Shown here one piece after another: positions 26,535 through 35,353 of a stretch of DNA of 64,000 bases. How positions within the stretch are numbered: the stretch's first letter is position 1; each line of letters opens with the position of its first letter. The position numbers were made by a program, and so were the translations under genes. The notes under the pieces were generated by a model. It had not been told where the DNA came from. It searched no databases and was given only the letters and a program-made list of their open reading frames with translations. Origin of the DNA: Flavobacteriaceae bacterium CRH (GTDB taxonomy: Bacteria; Bacteroidota; Bacteroidia; Flavobacteriales; Flavobacteriaceae); the NCBI GenBank assembly GCA_001507425.1, contig LMAJ01000025.1, positions 19,963-83,962 on the forward strand. The letters run 5' to 3'.

Positions 26535-26794
26535 AATGAGAAATCTACTCAAACTGTAACCTGGCATTAGCGAACAGACAACATAAATATTTGAAATAAA
26601 AGCAGAAATAATAATAATCCGCTAAATCCGCGTTTTTCGCGTTAGTGAATCCCTATCATCCGCGTTTTTTTTTCCACAACGCAATTCAGCTTTTCTTTCG
26701 AATAAAAAAAATAAATTTTAAAGTTTCATTTTTTTTGGCTCAAAAATTGAATACAGAAAAACCAACCAATAACTAATTTAAAAAACCAATCAAA

Positions 26795-27472
26795 ATGCTA
26801 AAAAAAGCTTTCAAATTTTTAGGCTGGACACTTTTCGGAATTTTCAGTTTTCTTGTTCTTTATGTACTATCCGTTTATCTGATTTCTAAAATCACTGTCA
26901 ATTCTGATAGCGCATTTATCAAAGAACAAAAAACAGTTCCAATTTACATTCTCTCAAACGGCGTTCATACGGATATTGTCGTTCCTGTTGTAAATGATAT
27001 AAAAGACTGGAGAAACCAAATTCAGTTTAATCAAACACAGTCAAAAGATTCCCTGATGAATTTTATAGCTTTCGGCTGGGGCGATAAAGGATTTTATCTT
27101 GATACTCCCGAATGGTCAGACCTTAAAGCAAGTACAGCACTTAAAGCTGCATTTGGAGTAAGTTCATCAGCCATGCATACTACATTTTTTAAACAACTTC
27201 GTGAAGGTGAAGATTGTAAACGTATTTTAATCTCCAAAGAAAACTATCAAAAGTTAGTAACTTATATTTCAGACAGCTTCAATAACCCAACTAATCCGGA
27301 ATGGATCGAAGGCCACAGCTACGGAAAAAAAGATGCTTTTTATGAAGCCAAAGGAAGTTATAGTCTTTTTTATACGTGTAATACCTGGGCAAATAGCGCA
27401 CTAAAAGCTGCCAATCAAAAAGCAAGTTTATGGACGGTTTATGATAAAGGGATTTTTTGTCATTATCAATAG
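26795..27472 (+). CDS. TIGR02117 family protein (DUF2459), membrane anchored
   Basis: The 225-residue protein has one N-terminal membrane segment (residues 11-31) and a domain matching TIGR02117: VPIYILSNGVHTDIVVPV near 48-65, FIAFGWGDKGFYLDTP, AMHTTFFK, and YTCNTWANSALKAA near the C-terminus. The conserved His and Cys residues suggest an NlpC/P60-like thiol hydrolase fold, which is inference. The family is exported and its role is unknown. A lipoprotein gene begins 5 bases downstream and is probably co-transcribed. Confidence 0.85.
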   Translation: MLKKAFKFLGWTLFGIFSFLVLYVLSVYLISKITVNSDSAFIKEQKTVPIYILSNGVHTDIVVPVVNDIKDWRNQIQFNQTQSKDSLMNFIAFGWGDKGFYLDTPEWSDLKASTALKAAFGVSSSAMHTTFFKQLREGEDCKRILISKENYQKLVTYISDSFNNPTNPEWIEGHSYGKKDAFYEAKGSYSLFYTCNTWANSALKAANQKASLWTVYDKGIFCHYQ

Positions 27473-27477
27473 CACTT

Positions 27478-28152
27478 ATGAAAAAGATAATTCTAATTTT
27501 AGTATTAATAATTAGTATTTTTTCCTGTAGAAAAGCAGATGCACCTGCAAAAGAAAGTGGTTTTGACTTTTGTTTTGAAAATCCTCAACCGGTTAATGAT
27601 TCTGAGTTAGACCATTTTCCAAATAAATTTAAAGGATTATATATGAGTAAAGATTCGACTTTTTTAAGAATTGAAGAAGATAGAATAATAAAGGAGTCTT
27701 TTTATAAATTTAAATTCCATAAAAATTTTCTTGATTCTATAAAAGGGTCTTATGAATTTACAGATGGTAAAATAATAGATAAAGAAACCAATAAAAAAAT
27801 AGATTTTTTAATAAAAGGAGATTCAATAGAAATAATAAACAAATACACAGACACTCTTTTTAGGTTTTCATATTACGAAAAAGCAAAACGTATTAATGGT
27901 CAATTAGTTTTAAGTAGAAAAGATTCTATTTTTTGGAACATTCAACTATTAAATTTTCAGAATAATACATTAAAAATCACAGATATATATTTACCTGAAG
28001 ATCTAAAAAAACTTGATTCAGTTACAGCAATAAAAGCTCAAATAGTAGATTCAATGTCTTATTTAATTAGACCTACTCGTAGAGAATTTAAAAATATTCT
28101 AAAAATTAAAAACCTTGGAACAGATCAGGAATATCATAAACTTTCAAAATAA
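27478..28152 (+). CDS. Lipoprotein of unknown function
   Basis: From ATG 27478 the product is 224 residues with a lipoprotein signal (MKKIILILVLIISIFSCRK, Cys17). The open frame begins 7 codons earlier, but the lipobox argues for 27478. The mature part is hydrophilic and lysine-rich with two beta-rich halves (TFLRIEEDRIIKESFYKF; RFSYYEKAKRINGQLVLS) and no recognised motif. It lies 5 bases behind the TIGR02117 gene. Confidence 0.7.
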   Translation: MKKIILILVLIISIFSCRKADAPAKESGFDFCFENPQPVNDSELDHFPNKFKGLYMSKDSTFLRIEEDRIIKESFYKFKFHKNFLDSIKGSYEFTDGKIIDKETNKKIDFLIKGDSIEIINKYTDTLFRFSYYEKAKRINGQLVLSRKDSIFWNIQLLNFQNNTLKITDIYLPEDLKKLDSVTAIKAQIVDSMSYLIRPTRREFKNILKIKNLGTDQEYHKLSK

Positions 28153-28173
28153 ACTTTAATTTATTCTAATATA

Positions 28174-28389
28174 AATATATAGTCCCTAAGGGACAATCTA
28201 ATGTGTTGTTAGTTTCTTTTACCAATATTAAATCTCTACGAGATATTCTTGTAGAGATTTTTTTTTGATTCATAAATACTAAGGAGGAATACTAAATATT
28301 CAACATTGTTAAAATACTCCGTTAGGAGTAAAATGTTGGTAGAAATTAATTATCGCACGAATAAAAATGTCCTGTAGGGACTATATATT
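28174..28389. repeat. Composite nested inverted-repeat element, about 216 bases
   Basis: The outer arms at 28174-28195 and 28368-28389 match as reverse complements with two mismatches (core ATATAGTCCCT). Inside are the hairpin AAATCTCTACGAGAT / TCTTGTAGAGATTT near 28231-28261 and a second pairing around ATACTCCGTTAGGAGTA near 28314-28331. It occupies most of the gap between the lipoprotein gene and the YihY gene. The shape is that of a mobile-type dispersed repeat without a coding gene. Confidence 0.75.
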
Positions 28390-28514
28390 ATTTAACATAA
28401 CGATGTTTTAAATTTCAAAAACATGGTAAAAATGTAAAATTTGCCAAAAAAGCGAGAATTAAAATTTTTGGATTTTTCTTAATTTTGAGCATATATCCCA
28501 AAATCAGAAGTATC

Positions 28515-29474
28515 GTGAAAGTAAAAAATGTATTCTCCAAATCCTGGTTTCTGTTAAAGAATACCTTTTTAGAATTTAATGATGATAATGCTATTAAACT
28601 TAGTGCAGCATTGGCTTATTATACCATATTTGCATTGCCTCCGTTATTGATTATTATCATTACCATTTGTGGATTTTTCTTTGGTGAAGATGCTGTTACA
28701 GGCCAACTTTACGGACAAATAAACGGATTGGTTGGAAATGGCGCCGCAATTCAGATTCAGGAAGCAATAAAAAATGTACAATTATCCGGAGATAATGTTT
28801 TTGCAACCGTATTCGGAATCGTGATGCTTCTAATTGGTGCTTCGGGAGTTTTTGCTGAAATACAGAGTTCTATAAACTTTATTTGGGGACTACGCGCGAA
28901 ACCGGATAAAGGCGTTAAGAAATTCATTCAGAATCGATTAATGTCATTTTCAATGATTGCTTCTGTTGGGTTTTTAATGCTGGTCAGTCTTTTGCTAAAT
29001 ACAACATTAGATTTAGTTAGTTCACGTCTAAAGGTTTACTTTCCTGAAAGTACCGTTTATTTATTTTACGTTATCAATGTAGTAATTGTACTTGCCAGTA
29101 TCACGCTTCTTTTTACAATTATTTTCAGAACATTGCCCGACGGAAAAATAAGATGGAAAGACGCATTCATAGGATCAGGAGTTACGGCAGTACTTTTTAT
29201 GATTGGTAAATTTGCTATCGGATTTTATTTAGGCAGCTCAACCGTTGCTTCTGTTTACGGTGCTGCGGGTTCAGTAATTATTATTTTAGTTTGGGTTTAT
29301 TATTCGGCAATTATTCTGTATTTTGGAGCAGAATTTACCAAAGTATACGCAAAATCTTACGGCGGTAAAATTTATCCAAATGAATACTCGGTAGAAATAG
29401 CAAAAGAGATTTACGAAATCGACAAACCAAAAAAAGAACCAATAGAAGATAAATTGCAAAAAGAAAAACCATGA
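28515..29474 (+). CDS. YihY/virulence factor BrkB family membrane protein
   Basis: The protein is about 319 residues with six hydrophobic segments and the family's typical LSAALAYYTIFALPPLLIII near the N-terminus, SSINFIWG, and AAGSVIIILVWVYYSAIILYFGAEFTKVY near the C-terminus. I chose the GTG at 28515 (reading VKVKNVF). An in-frame TTG at 28485 lies inside a TAATTTTG sequence (28480-28487) that fits a promoter -7 box, which makes it an unlikely start. No ATG exists before the family-conserved region. The function is unsettled despite the old ribonuclease BN label. It overlaps the next gene by 4 bases. Confidence 0.85.
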   Translation: MKVKNVFSKSWFLLKNTFLEFNDDNAIKLSAALAYYTIFALPPLLIIIITICGFFFGEDAVTGQLYGQINGLVGNGAAIQIQEAIKNVQLSGDNVFATVFGIVMLLIGASGVFAEIQSSINFIWGLRAKPDKGVKKFIQNRLMSFSMIASVGFLMLVSLLLNTTLDLVSSRLKVYFPESTVYLFYVINVVIVLASITLLFTIIFRTLPDGKIRWKDAFIGSGVTAVLFMIGKFAIGFYLGSSTVASVYGAAGSVIIILVWVYYSAIILYFGAEFTKVYAKSYGGKIYPNEYSVEIAKEIYEIDKPKKEPIEDKLQKEKP

Positions 29475-29995
29475 AAATAATAGCCTTTGGAGGAAGTAAC
29501 AGTACAAAATCGATCAATAAACATTTAGCAACTTATGCGGCAGGTTTATTCGAAAATGCAGAAGTTGAAGTTTTAGATTTGAATGATTTCGCAATGCCAT
29601 TATTTAGTGTTGATCTCGAAAAAGAAGTAGGGCAACATCAAATTGCAAAAGCATTTCTGGATAAGCTTGCAAGTGCCGATATTCTGGTAGTTTCTTTGGC
29701 CGAAAATAATTCAAATTATTCTACAGCTTTTAAAAATATATTCGATTGGAGTTCCAGAATTACCAAAGACGTTTTTCAGCAAAAACCAATGTTATTATTG
29801 GCAACTTCGCCGGGTGCAAGAGGCGGAGCTTCAGTATTAGAAATTGCAAATAATGCTTTGCCAAGATATGGTGCACAAATAAAAGGCACCTTTTCATTAC
29901 CTGTTTTTAATGCCAATTTTGATTTGGAAAAAAATCAAATTTCTAATCCCGAATTAGATAAAGAATTGAAAGATATTATAAAAGCCAGTTTTTAA
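29471..29995 (+). CDS. NADPH-dependent FMN reductase family protein
   Basis: The 174-residue flavodoxin-fold protein starts MKIIAFGGSNSTKSINKHLA, the FMN phosphate-binding loop of the family. It has VLDLNDFAMPLFSVDLE, a LVVSLAENNSNYSTAFKNIFDW segment that fits the flavin contact, and LLLATSPGARGGASVLE near 108-124. It is cytosolic and probably reduces quinones, azo compounds or flavin using NADPH. Its ATG overlaps the stop of the YihY gene (ATGA), so the two are translationally coupled. Confidence 0.87.
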   Translation: MKIIAFGGSNSTKSINKHLATYAAGLFENAEVEVLDLNDFAMPLFSVDLEKEVGQHQIAKAFLDKLASADILVVSLAENNSNYSTAFKNIFDWSSRITKDVFQQKPMLLLATSPGARGGASVLEIANNALPRYGAQIKGTFSLPVFNANFDLEKNQISNPELDKELKDIIKASF

Positions 29996-29999
29996 TTTC

Positions 30000-30980
30000 A
30001 TGACAACAAAAAAGACCATTTTTCTATTTCTTTTTACCAACGTTATTTTTTTATATTCTTCATTTGCTCAAAATTACAGTGCAATTGATAAGATCGTTTT
30101 AAAATACCCAAAAAGCTTTAATACAACCGAAGATTTAGCAGAGAGAATCGAAAAAGATTTTGACTCCGAACACGATAAAGCAAGAGCAATTTACAGCTGG
30201 ATTGCCTTTAACATAAAATATGACTATGCTGCTTTTTTAAAACCGCAAAAAACGCAGGGATTTAGTTATCGTAACGAAGCCGAAAAACAAAAGAAAATTC
30301 AGCAACTGAATGATAAAATGATTCAGAGTGCATTTCAGTCAAAAAAAGCAGTTTGCGAAGGGTTTACAGTTTTATATGAACATTTAGCTAATTTAGTGGG
30401 GTTAAAATGTGAAGTAATAAGAGGTGATTCTAAAACAAGATTAGTCGATATTGGCCGTCAAGATTTAAATTCGAATCATGCCTGGAATATGGTTTTGATT
30501 GATAAAAAATGGCGTTTAATAGATGTTACCTGGGGTCAGGGATATTACGATAGTAATAAAGGACGTATGGTAAACGATTTCTCTTCCGTTTATTTTGATA
30601 CAGATCCCGATTACTTTTTCACAAAACATTTTCCTGATTCAGGTACTTACTTAGGCAATAAATTAAACAAGGAAGATTTTCTCAACGGTCCTTTACTTTA
30701 TAATAAAGCAATCGAAGGTGATCATAAAATTAAAGAACCGGAATCTGGTGTAATCGAAGCTAAAAATGGAGAAAAAATCACATTTTTAATCAAGAATATT
30801 TCAAAATCAGATCAGTTTTATTACTTAAATAAAAGAAATCAACCCGTTAAAATCAGCAATGGAAAAGAAAGAAAAGGTGGTCTTGAATTTCAAATTATTT
30901 TTGATAAAAATATAGGCGACTATATTACTTTTTTTCTGGATACAAATAGTATTGTTTCTTTTAAAGTTGACATGAAATAA
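30000..30980 (+). CDS. Exported transglutaminase-like protein, copy 1
   Basis: The 326-residue protein has a signal peptide (residues 1-23, cleaved after FAQ) and a transglutaminase-like core with a complete putative triad: Cys119 in AVCEGF, His160 in SNHAWNM and Asp175 in IDVTWGQG. DKARAIYSWIAFNIKYDY marks the start of the core. The C-terminal 100 residues form a beta-rich domain. Such proteins are usually periplasmic proteases or cross-linkers of unknown substrate. It lies 4 bases after the flavin reductase gene, and a close paralogue follows after 54 bases. Confidence 0.87.
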   Translation: MTTKKTIFLFLFTNVIFLYSSFAQNYSAIDKIVLKYPKSFNTTEDLAERIEKDFDSEHDKARAIYSWIAFNIKYDYAAFLKPQKTQGFSYRNEAEKQKKIQQLNDKMIQSAFQSKKAVCEGFTVLYEHLANLVGLKCEVIRGDSKTRLVDIGRQDLNSNHAWNMVLIDKKWRLIDVTWGQGYYDSNKGRMVNDFSSVYFDTDPDYFFTKHFPDSGTYLGNKLNKEDFLNGPLLYNKAIEGDHKIKEPESGVIEAKNGEKITFLIKNISKSDQFYYLNKRNQPVKISNGKERKGGLEFQIIFDKNIGDYITFFLDTNSIVSFKVDMK

Positions 30981-31034
30981 AGGAATAAAAAAGATATATT
31001 TACTCCTAAATCTATTCCAATACAAATATCTCTA

Positions 31035-32012
31035 ATGACAATAAAAAACATCGTTTTTGCATTTCTTTTCCTGAATCTTATTTTTATAAACTTATCTTAT
31101 TCTCAAAAGTATAATGCAATCGATAGTATCGTATTAAAGTATCCAGATTTTGAAAATACGGAAAAATTGGCACAAAGGATTAAGGAAGACTTTACAACGG
31201 AACACGATAAAGCAAGAGCCATTTATAGTTGGATTGCCTTGAACTTAAATTATGATTTAAAAACTTATTTAAATCCTCCGGAACCTAAAGATTACAGTTC
31301 TAAAAGTGAATCTGACAGAGCAAAACAATTACAATTAAATAATGTCAATTTAACTCAGAAAGCATTTAAATCACGAAAAGCGGTATGTGCAGGATTTTCA
31401 CTTTTGTATGAACATTTAGCTTCATTAGTTGGATTAAAATGTCAGGTAATAACAGGAGATTCTAAAACAATGTTGAATGATATTGGGAGAAGAAGATTAC
31501 AATCTAATCATGCATGGAATACGGTTCAGATTGATGGAAAATGGATTTTACTTGATGCTACTTGGGGACAGGGATATTATGATGAAAAAAAGGGAATAGT
31601 TAGACGGGAATTTACGTCAATTTATTTTGATATGGACCCTAAGTATTTTTGCGCCAAACATTTTCCAGATTCAGCGATGTATTCCCAGAACACGGGAAAC
31701 AAAGATTCATTTTTAAATGGGCCACTTATTTACAACGACTTTATAGCAGGAGAGTGTGAAGTATTGATGCCTTTTTCTGGTGTTATTCAGGCAAATGACG
31801 GTGATAAAATAACTTTTAAAATTAAAAATATTTCAAAATTAGAAAATCTTTATTATCTAAATAAAAAAGAAGAATGTGTTGAGATTGAAAATCCAAAAAT
31901 AAAAAATGGGATATTCGAATTTCAAATTACATATTATAGAAAATTAGGTCGATTTATCACTTTCTTACTTGATGGAAGCAGTCTTATGGCTTTTAAGATA
32001 ATTCCAAAGTAA
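31035..32012 (+). CDS. Exported transglutaminase-like protein, copy 2
   Basis: The 325-residue protein is a clear tandem paralogue of the preceding gene, sharing signal peptide layout, the EHDKARAIYSWIA block and the putative triad Cys118 (AVCAGF), His159 (SNHAWNT) and Asp174 (LDATWGQG). Differences are spread over the whole length, so the duplication is not recent. It is exported to the periplasm. The C-terminal domain differs most from copy 1, which may change the partner or substrate. Confidence 0.87.
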   Translation: MTIKNIVFAFLFLNLIFINLSYSQKYNAIDSIVLKYPDFENTEKLAQRIKEDFTTEHDKARAIYSWIALNLNYDLKTYLNPPEPKDYSSKSESDRAKQLQLNNVNLTQKAFKSRKAVCAGFSLLYEHLASLVGLKCQVITGDSKTMLNDIGRRRLQSNHAWNTVQIDGKWILLDATWGQGYYDEKKGIVRREFTSIYFDMDPKYFCAKHFPDSAMYSQNTGNKDSFLNGPLIYNDFIAGECEVLMPFSGVIQANDGDKITFKIKNISKLENLYYLNKKEECVEIENPKIKNGIFEFQITYYRKLGRFITFLLDGSSLMAFKIIPK

Positions 32013-32110
32013 GAATTATTTTGCAAATCTGATTTATATCATTTTCTTATTTTGTCGAATTGCCGTATCTTAGCAGTTCACGGATTTGAAAAAATATAGC
32101 AATTTGTTTT

Positions 32111-33286
32111 ATGGAACCAACTTTTTTGAAATCAATATTAGACAATGATTTCTATAAATTTACGATGCAGCATGCCGTAATTAAACTTTTTCCAAAAGCA
32201 AAAGTACGTTACGCTTTTATCAATCGTGGAAAACATGTTTTTCCGCCCGGTTTTGCAGATTTGCTTCGTAAATCTGTTGACGCTATGGTCAATTTGCGAT
32301 TGACAAAAGACGAAAAACATTATTTATCACATCACTGTCCATATCTCGATCCCACTTATTTAGATTTTCTGCAAGGGTATAATTATGATTCTTCAGAAGT
32401 TCAAATTACACAACAAGGATCTGAAATAAAAGTAGTTATAGAAGGTTTTTGGTATCGTACGATTTTATGGGAAGTACCTTTAATGGCTTTAATATCAGAG
32501 CTTTTTTATAAAGCCAATCTTCTAATTCGTTTAAACGATGAAGCAATTAAAAGCCTTACAAAAACTAAAATAGATAATTATAATTCTTTGGGAGTTTCAA
32601 TTTTAGAATTCGGTACAAGACGGCGTCACTCTTACGATGTTCACGTTTTGGTCAATGAAACCCTGAACACTTTTGGTTCTCAAAGTTTCATCGGAACGAG
32701 CAATGTTCATTTTGCAATGGTCAATAATAAACGTCCTTTGGGTACACATGCACACGAATGGTTTATGTTTCATGCAGCGCAATTTGGGTTCAAAATGGCG
32801 AATTTAATCAGTCTTGAAAACTGGACAAAAGTCTACGGAGGGGATCTCGGAATTGCTTTAACAGATACCTATACTACCGAAATTTTCTTCAATCAATTTG
32901 ATAAAAAGTATTCCAAACTTTTTGATGGAGTTCGACACGATAGCGGCGACCCAATAGAGTTTGCTCAAAAAGTAATTGCACATTATACCAAAATGGGAAT
33001 TGACCCAAAATCGAAAACAATCGTTTTTTCTGATTCTCTTAATTTTGAAAAAGTAAAAGCTATTTCAGATTTTTGTAAAGACAAAATAAAAATGTCGTTT
33101 GGCATAGGAACCAATTTCACCAATGATGTTGGTTTGCCAGCCATGAATATGGTCATAAAATTAACCGATACAAAACCAGACAGCACACATTGGCAAGGAG
33201 TTGTGAAACTTTCTGATGAAAAAAATAAAAATACAGGAACGCCCGAAATGATTGCTTTGGCAAAACAAGTTCTCGGAATCAAATAG
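32111..33286 (+). CDS. pncB: Nicotinate phosphoribosyltransferase
   Basis: The 391-residue cytosolic protein matches bacterial PncB. It begins with SILDNDFYKFTMQHAVIKLF, has LEFGTRRRHSYDVHV, GTSNVHFA, GTHAHEWFMFHAA near 215-227, and RHDSGDPIEFA near 275-286. It joins nicotinate with PRPP to make nicotinate mononucleotide in the NAD salvage route. The length is typical (about 390-400). It is a single gene; the parE gene follows after a separate promoter. Confidence 0.95.
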   Translation: MEPTFLKSILDNDFYKFTMQHAVIKLFPKAKVRYAFINRGKHVFPPGFADLLRKSVDAMVNLRLTKDEKHYLSHHCPYLDPTYLDFLQGYNYDSSEVQITQQGSEIKVVIEGFWYRTILWEVPLMALISELFYKANLLIRLNDEAIKSLTKTKIDNYNSLGVSILEFGTRRRHSYDVHVLVNETLNTFGSQSFIGTSNVHFAMVNNKRPLGTHAHEWFMFHAAQFGFKMANLISLENWTKVYGGDLGIALTDTYTTEIFFNQFDKKYSKLFDGVRHDSGDPIEFAQKVIAHYTKMGIDPKSKTIVFSDSLNFEKVKAISDFCKDKIKMSFGIGTNFTNDVGLPAMNMVIKLTDTKPDSTHWQGVVKLSDEKNKNTGTPEMIALAKQVLGIK

Positions 33287-33449
33287 TATTTTTTTTGCCA
33301 AAACTCTTATTTTTTATATTTTTGACACCCGTATTTTTTTAAAATCAATTTAAATAGAATTCAAAGCTGTTATTATTCATAACAAAAAAAAAATACGCTT
33401 TCATTTTTTACCTAGAAATGGTACATTAGCCAAAAATCCTAATTCATTT
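33287..33449. other. Gap between pncB and parE
   Basis: This short AT-rich gap contains the parE promoter and leader; no gene, hairpin or repeat is apparent otherwise. No terminator was found for pncB. Confidence 0.5.
33294..33324 (+). promoter_or_regulatory. Bacteroidetes-type promoter upstream of parE
   Basis: TTTG at 33294-33297 and TATTTTTG at 33317-33324 are separated by 19 bases, an exact match to the TTTG-N19-TAnnTTTG consensus. The leader to the parE ATG would be about 120 bases. Confidence 0.75.
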
Positions 33450-35318
33450 ATGCTAGAGCAAAATCAATATAACGAAGATAATATTCGATCACTCGATTGG
33501 AAAGAACATATTCGTATGCGACCGGGGATGTATATCGGAAAATTAGGAGATGGATCTTCGCCAGATGACGGTATTTATATCCTTTTAAAAGAGGTTTTAG
33601 ACAACTGTATCGATGAATTCGTGATGGGAGCCGGAAAAACGATTGAGGTGACTATCAAAGAAAAAACGGTTTCGGTTCGTGATTACGGACGTGGAATTCC
33701 GTTAGGAAAAGTAGTCGATGTTGTTTCTAAAATGAACACCGGAGGAAAATACGATTCTAAAGCTTTCCAGAAATCTGTAGGTCTAAACGGAGTCGGAACA
33801 AAAGCGGTAAATGCACTTTCAAGCGCTTTTCGTGTAGAATCAGTTCGTGACGAAAAACAAAAAGCAGCAGAATTTTCAGGTGGAAATTTGGTTTTAGAAG
33901 AAGATGTAATTGATACAACCAAACGTAAAGGAACAAAAGTAACTTTTACGCCAGATGAAACGATCTTTAAAAACTATAAATTCCGTTTAGAATATGTTAT
34001 AAAAATGGTCAAAAACTATTGTTACCTAAACAATGGTTTAACGATTATATTCAATGGAGAAAAATATCTTTCTGAGAACGGTCTTAGAGATTTATTAGAA
34101 GAAACAATTAGTGCAGAAGACCTGGAATATCCAATCATTCATTTAAAAGATCACGATATTGAAATCGCTTTAACGCACAGTAAAACACAATACAGCGAAG
34201 AATATCACTCTTTTGTCAACGGTCAGAATACCACTCAGGGAGGAACGCACTTAGCAGCTTACAGAGAAGCGATTGTAAAAACCATTCGTGAGTTTTACAA
34301 TAAAAGTTTCGAAGCATCAGACGTTCGTAAATCGATTGTAAGTGCGATAAGTATTAAAGTTATGGAACCTGTTTTTGAGTCTCAAACCAAAACCAAATTA
34401 GGTTCGATGGATATGGGCTCAGATGACGGAACGCCGCCGGTTTCTGTCCGTACTTTTGTAAACGATTTTATCAAAACCAAATTAGACAATTATTTACATA
34501 AAAATCCGCCAACAGCAGAAGCGTTATTACGTAAAATTTTGCAGGCAGAAAGAGAACGTAAAGAATTATCCGGAATTCGTAAACTGGCAACAGATCGTGC
34601 TAAAAAAGCCAATCTCCATAATAAAAAATTAAGAGATTGCCGCGCGCACCTACCGGATACAAAAAACCCAAGAAACTTAGAAAGTACCCTTTTTATTACC
34701 GAGGGAGATTCGGCTTCCGGATCAATTACAAAGTCGCGCGATGTAAATACACAAGCCGTATTTAGTTTGCGTGGTAAGCCTTTGAACTCCTACGGAATGA
34801 GTAAAAAAATTGTGTATGAAAACGAAGAATTCAATTTACTGCAAGCCGCTTTAGATATTGAAGACGGACTGGAAAAATTACGTTACAACAACATCGTAAT
34901 TGCAACTGATGCCGATGTCGACGGAATGCACATTCGTTTGTTATTGATTACTTTCTTTTTGCAATTTTTTCCTGAATTAATCAAAGAAGGGCATTTGTAC
35001 ATTTTGCAGACACCACTTTTCAGGGTTCGAAATAAAAAAGAAACCATTTATTGCTATTCTGAAGAAGAAAGAAGAGATGCCATCGAAAAACTAAAACCAA
35101 AACCGGAAATCACCCGATTTAAAGGTTTGGGAGAGATTTCGCCGGACGAGTTCAAGAACTTCATTGGAGAAACGATTCGACTTGACCCAATTATGATGGA
35201 TAAAAACACTTCGATAGAGCAATTGTTATCTTTCTACATGGGGAAAAATACTCCTGACAGACAAGAGTTTATCATTAAGAATCTGAAGGTGGAATTGGAT
35301 GCGGTTGAGGAGGTTTAG
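33450..35318 (+). CDS. parE: DNA topoisomerase IV subunit B
   Basis: The 622-residue protein is a type IIA topoisomerase ATPase subunit. The GHKL ATPase has EVLDNCIDEF near 51-60, DYGRGIPLG and GLNGVGTKAVNALS. The TOPRIM domain has TEGDSASG near 417-424 and ATDADVDGMHIRL. The length and absence of the gyrase-type insertion favour ParE over GyrB. With ParC it decatenates daughter chromosomes using ATP. The parC gene lies 1.3 kb downstream, after a lipoprotein gene. Confidence 0.93.
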   Translation: MLEQNQYNEDNIRSLDWKEHIRMRPGMYIGKLGDGSSPDDGIYILLKEVLDNCIDEFVMGAGKTIEVTIKEKTVSVRDYGRGIPLGKVVDVVSKMNTGGKYDSKAFQKSVGLNGVGTKAVNALSSAFRVESVRDEKQKAAEFSGGNLVLEEDVIDTTKRKGTKVTFTPDETIFKNYKFRLEYVIKMVKNYCYLNNGLTIIFNGEKYLSENGLRDLLEETISAEDLEYPIIHLKDHDIEIALTHSKTQYSEEYHSFVNGQNTTQGGTHLAAYREAIVKTIREFYNKSFEASDVRKSIVSAISIKVMEPVFESQTKTKLGSMDMGSDDGTPPVSVRTFVNDFIKTKLDNYLHKNPPTAEALLRKILQAERERKELSGIRKLATDRAKKANLHNKKLRDCRAHLPDTKNPRNLESTLFITEGDSASGSITKSRDVNTQAVFSLRGKPLNSYGMSKKIVYENEEFNLLQAALDIEDGLEKLRYNNIVIATDADVDGMHIRLLLITFFLQFFPELIKEGHLYILQTPLFRVRNKKETIYCYSEEERRDAIEKLKPKPEITRFKGLGEISPDEFKNFIGETIRLDPIMMDKNTSIEQLLSFYMGKNTPDRQEFIIKNLKVELDAVEEV

Positions 35319-35353
35319 AATAAAGTTTAATGATTAGTAACTTAATTTCGTTC

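Larger units (their letters stand above)
26286..26794. other. Repeat-rich gap between ychF and the TIGR02117 gene
   Basis: No gene is visible. In order the gap holds eight heptamer copies, a terminator, a 30-base inverted repeat, a stretch with CCGCG / CGCGTTTTTCGCG motifs near 26620-26670, and an AT-rich leader before 26795. No clear promoter box was found. Confidence 0.6.

Noticed and set aside
28485..28514. TTG start for the YihY-family gene
   Set aside because: The TTG lies within a TAATTTTG sequence that resembles a promoter -7 box; the GTG at 28515 leaves room for a leader and keeps the conserved region.
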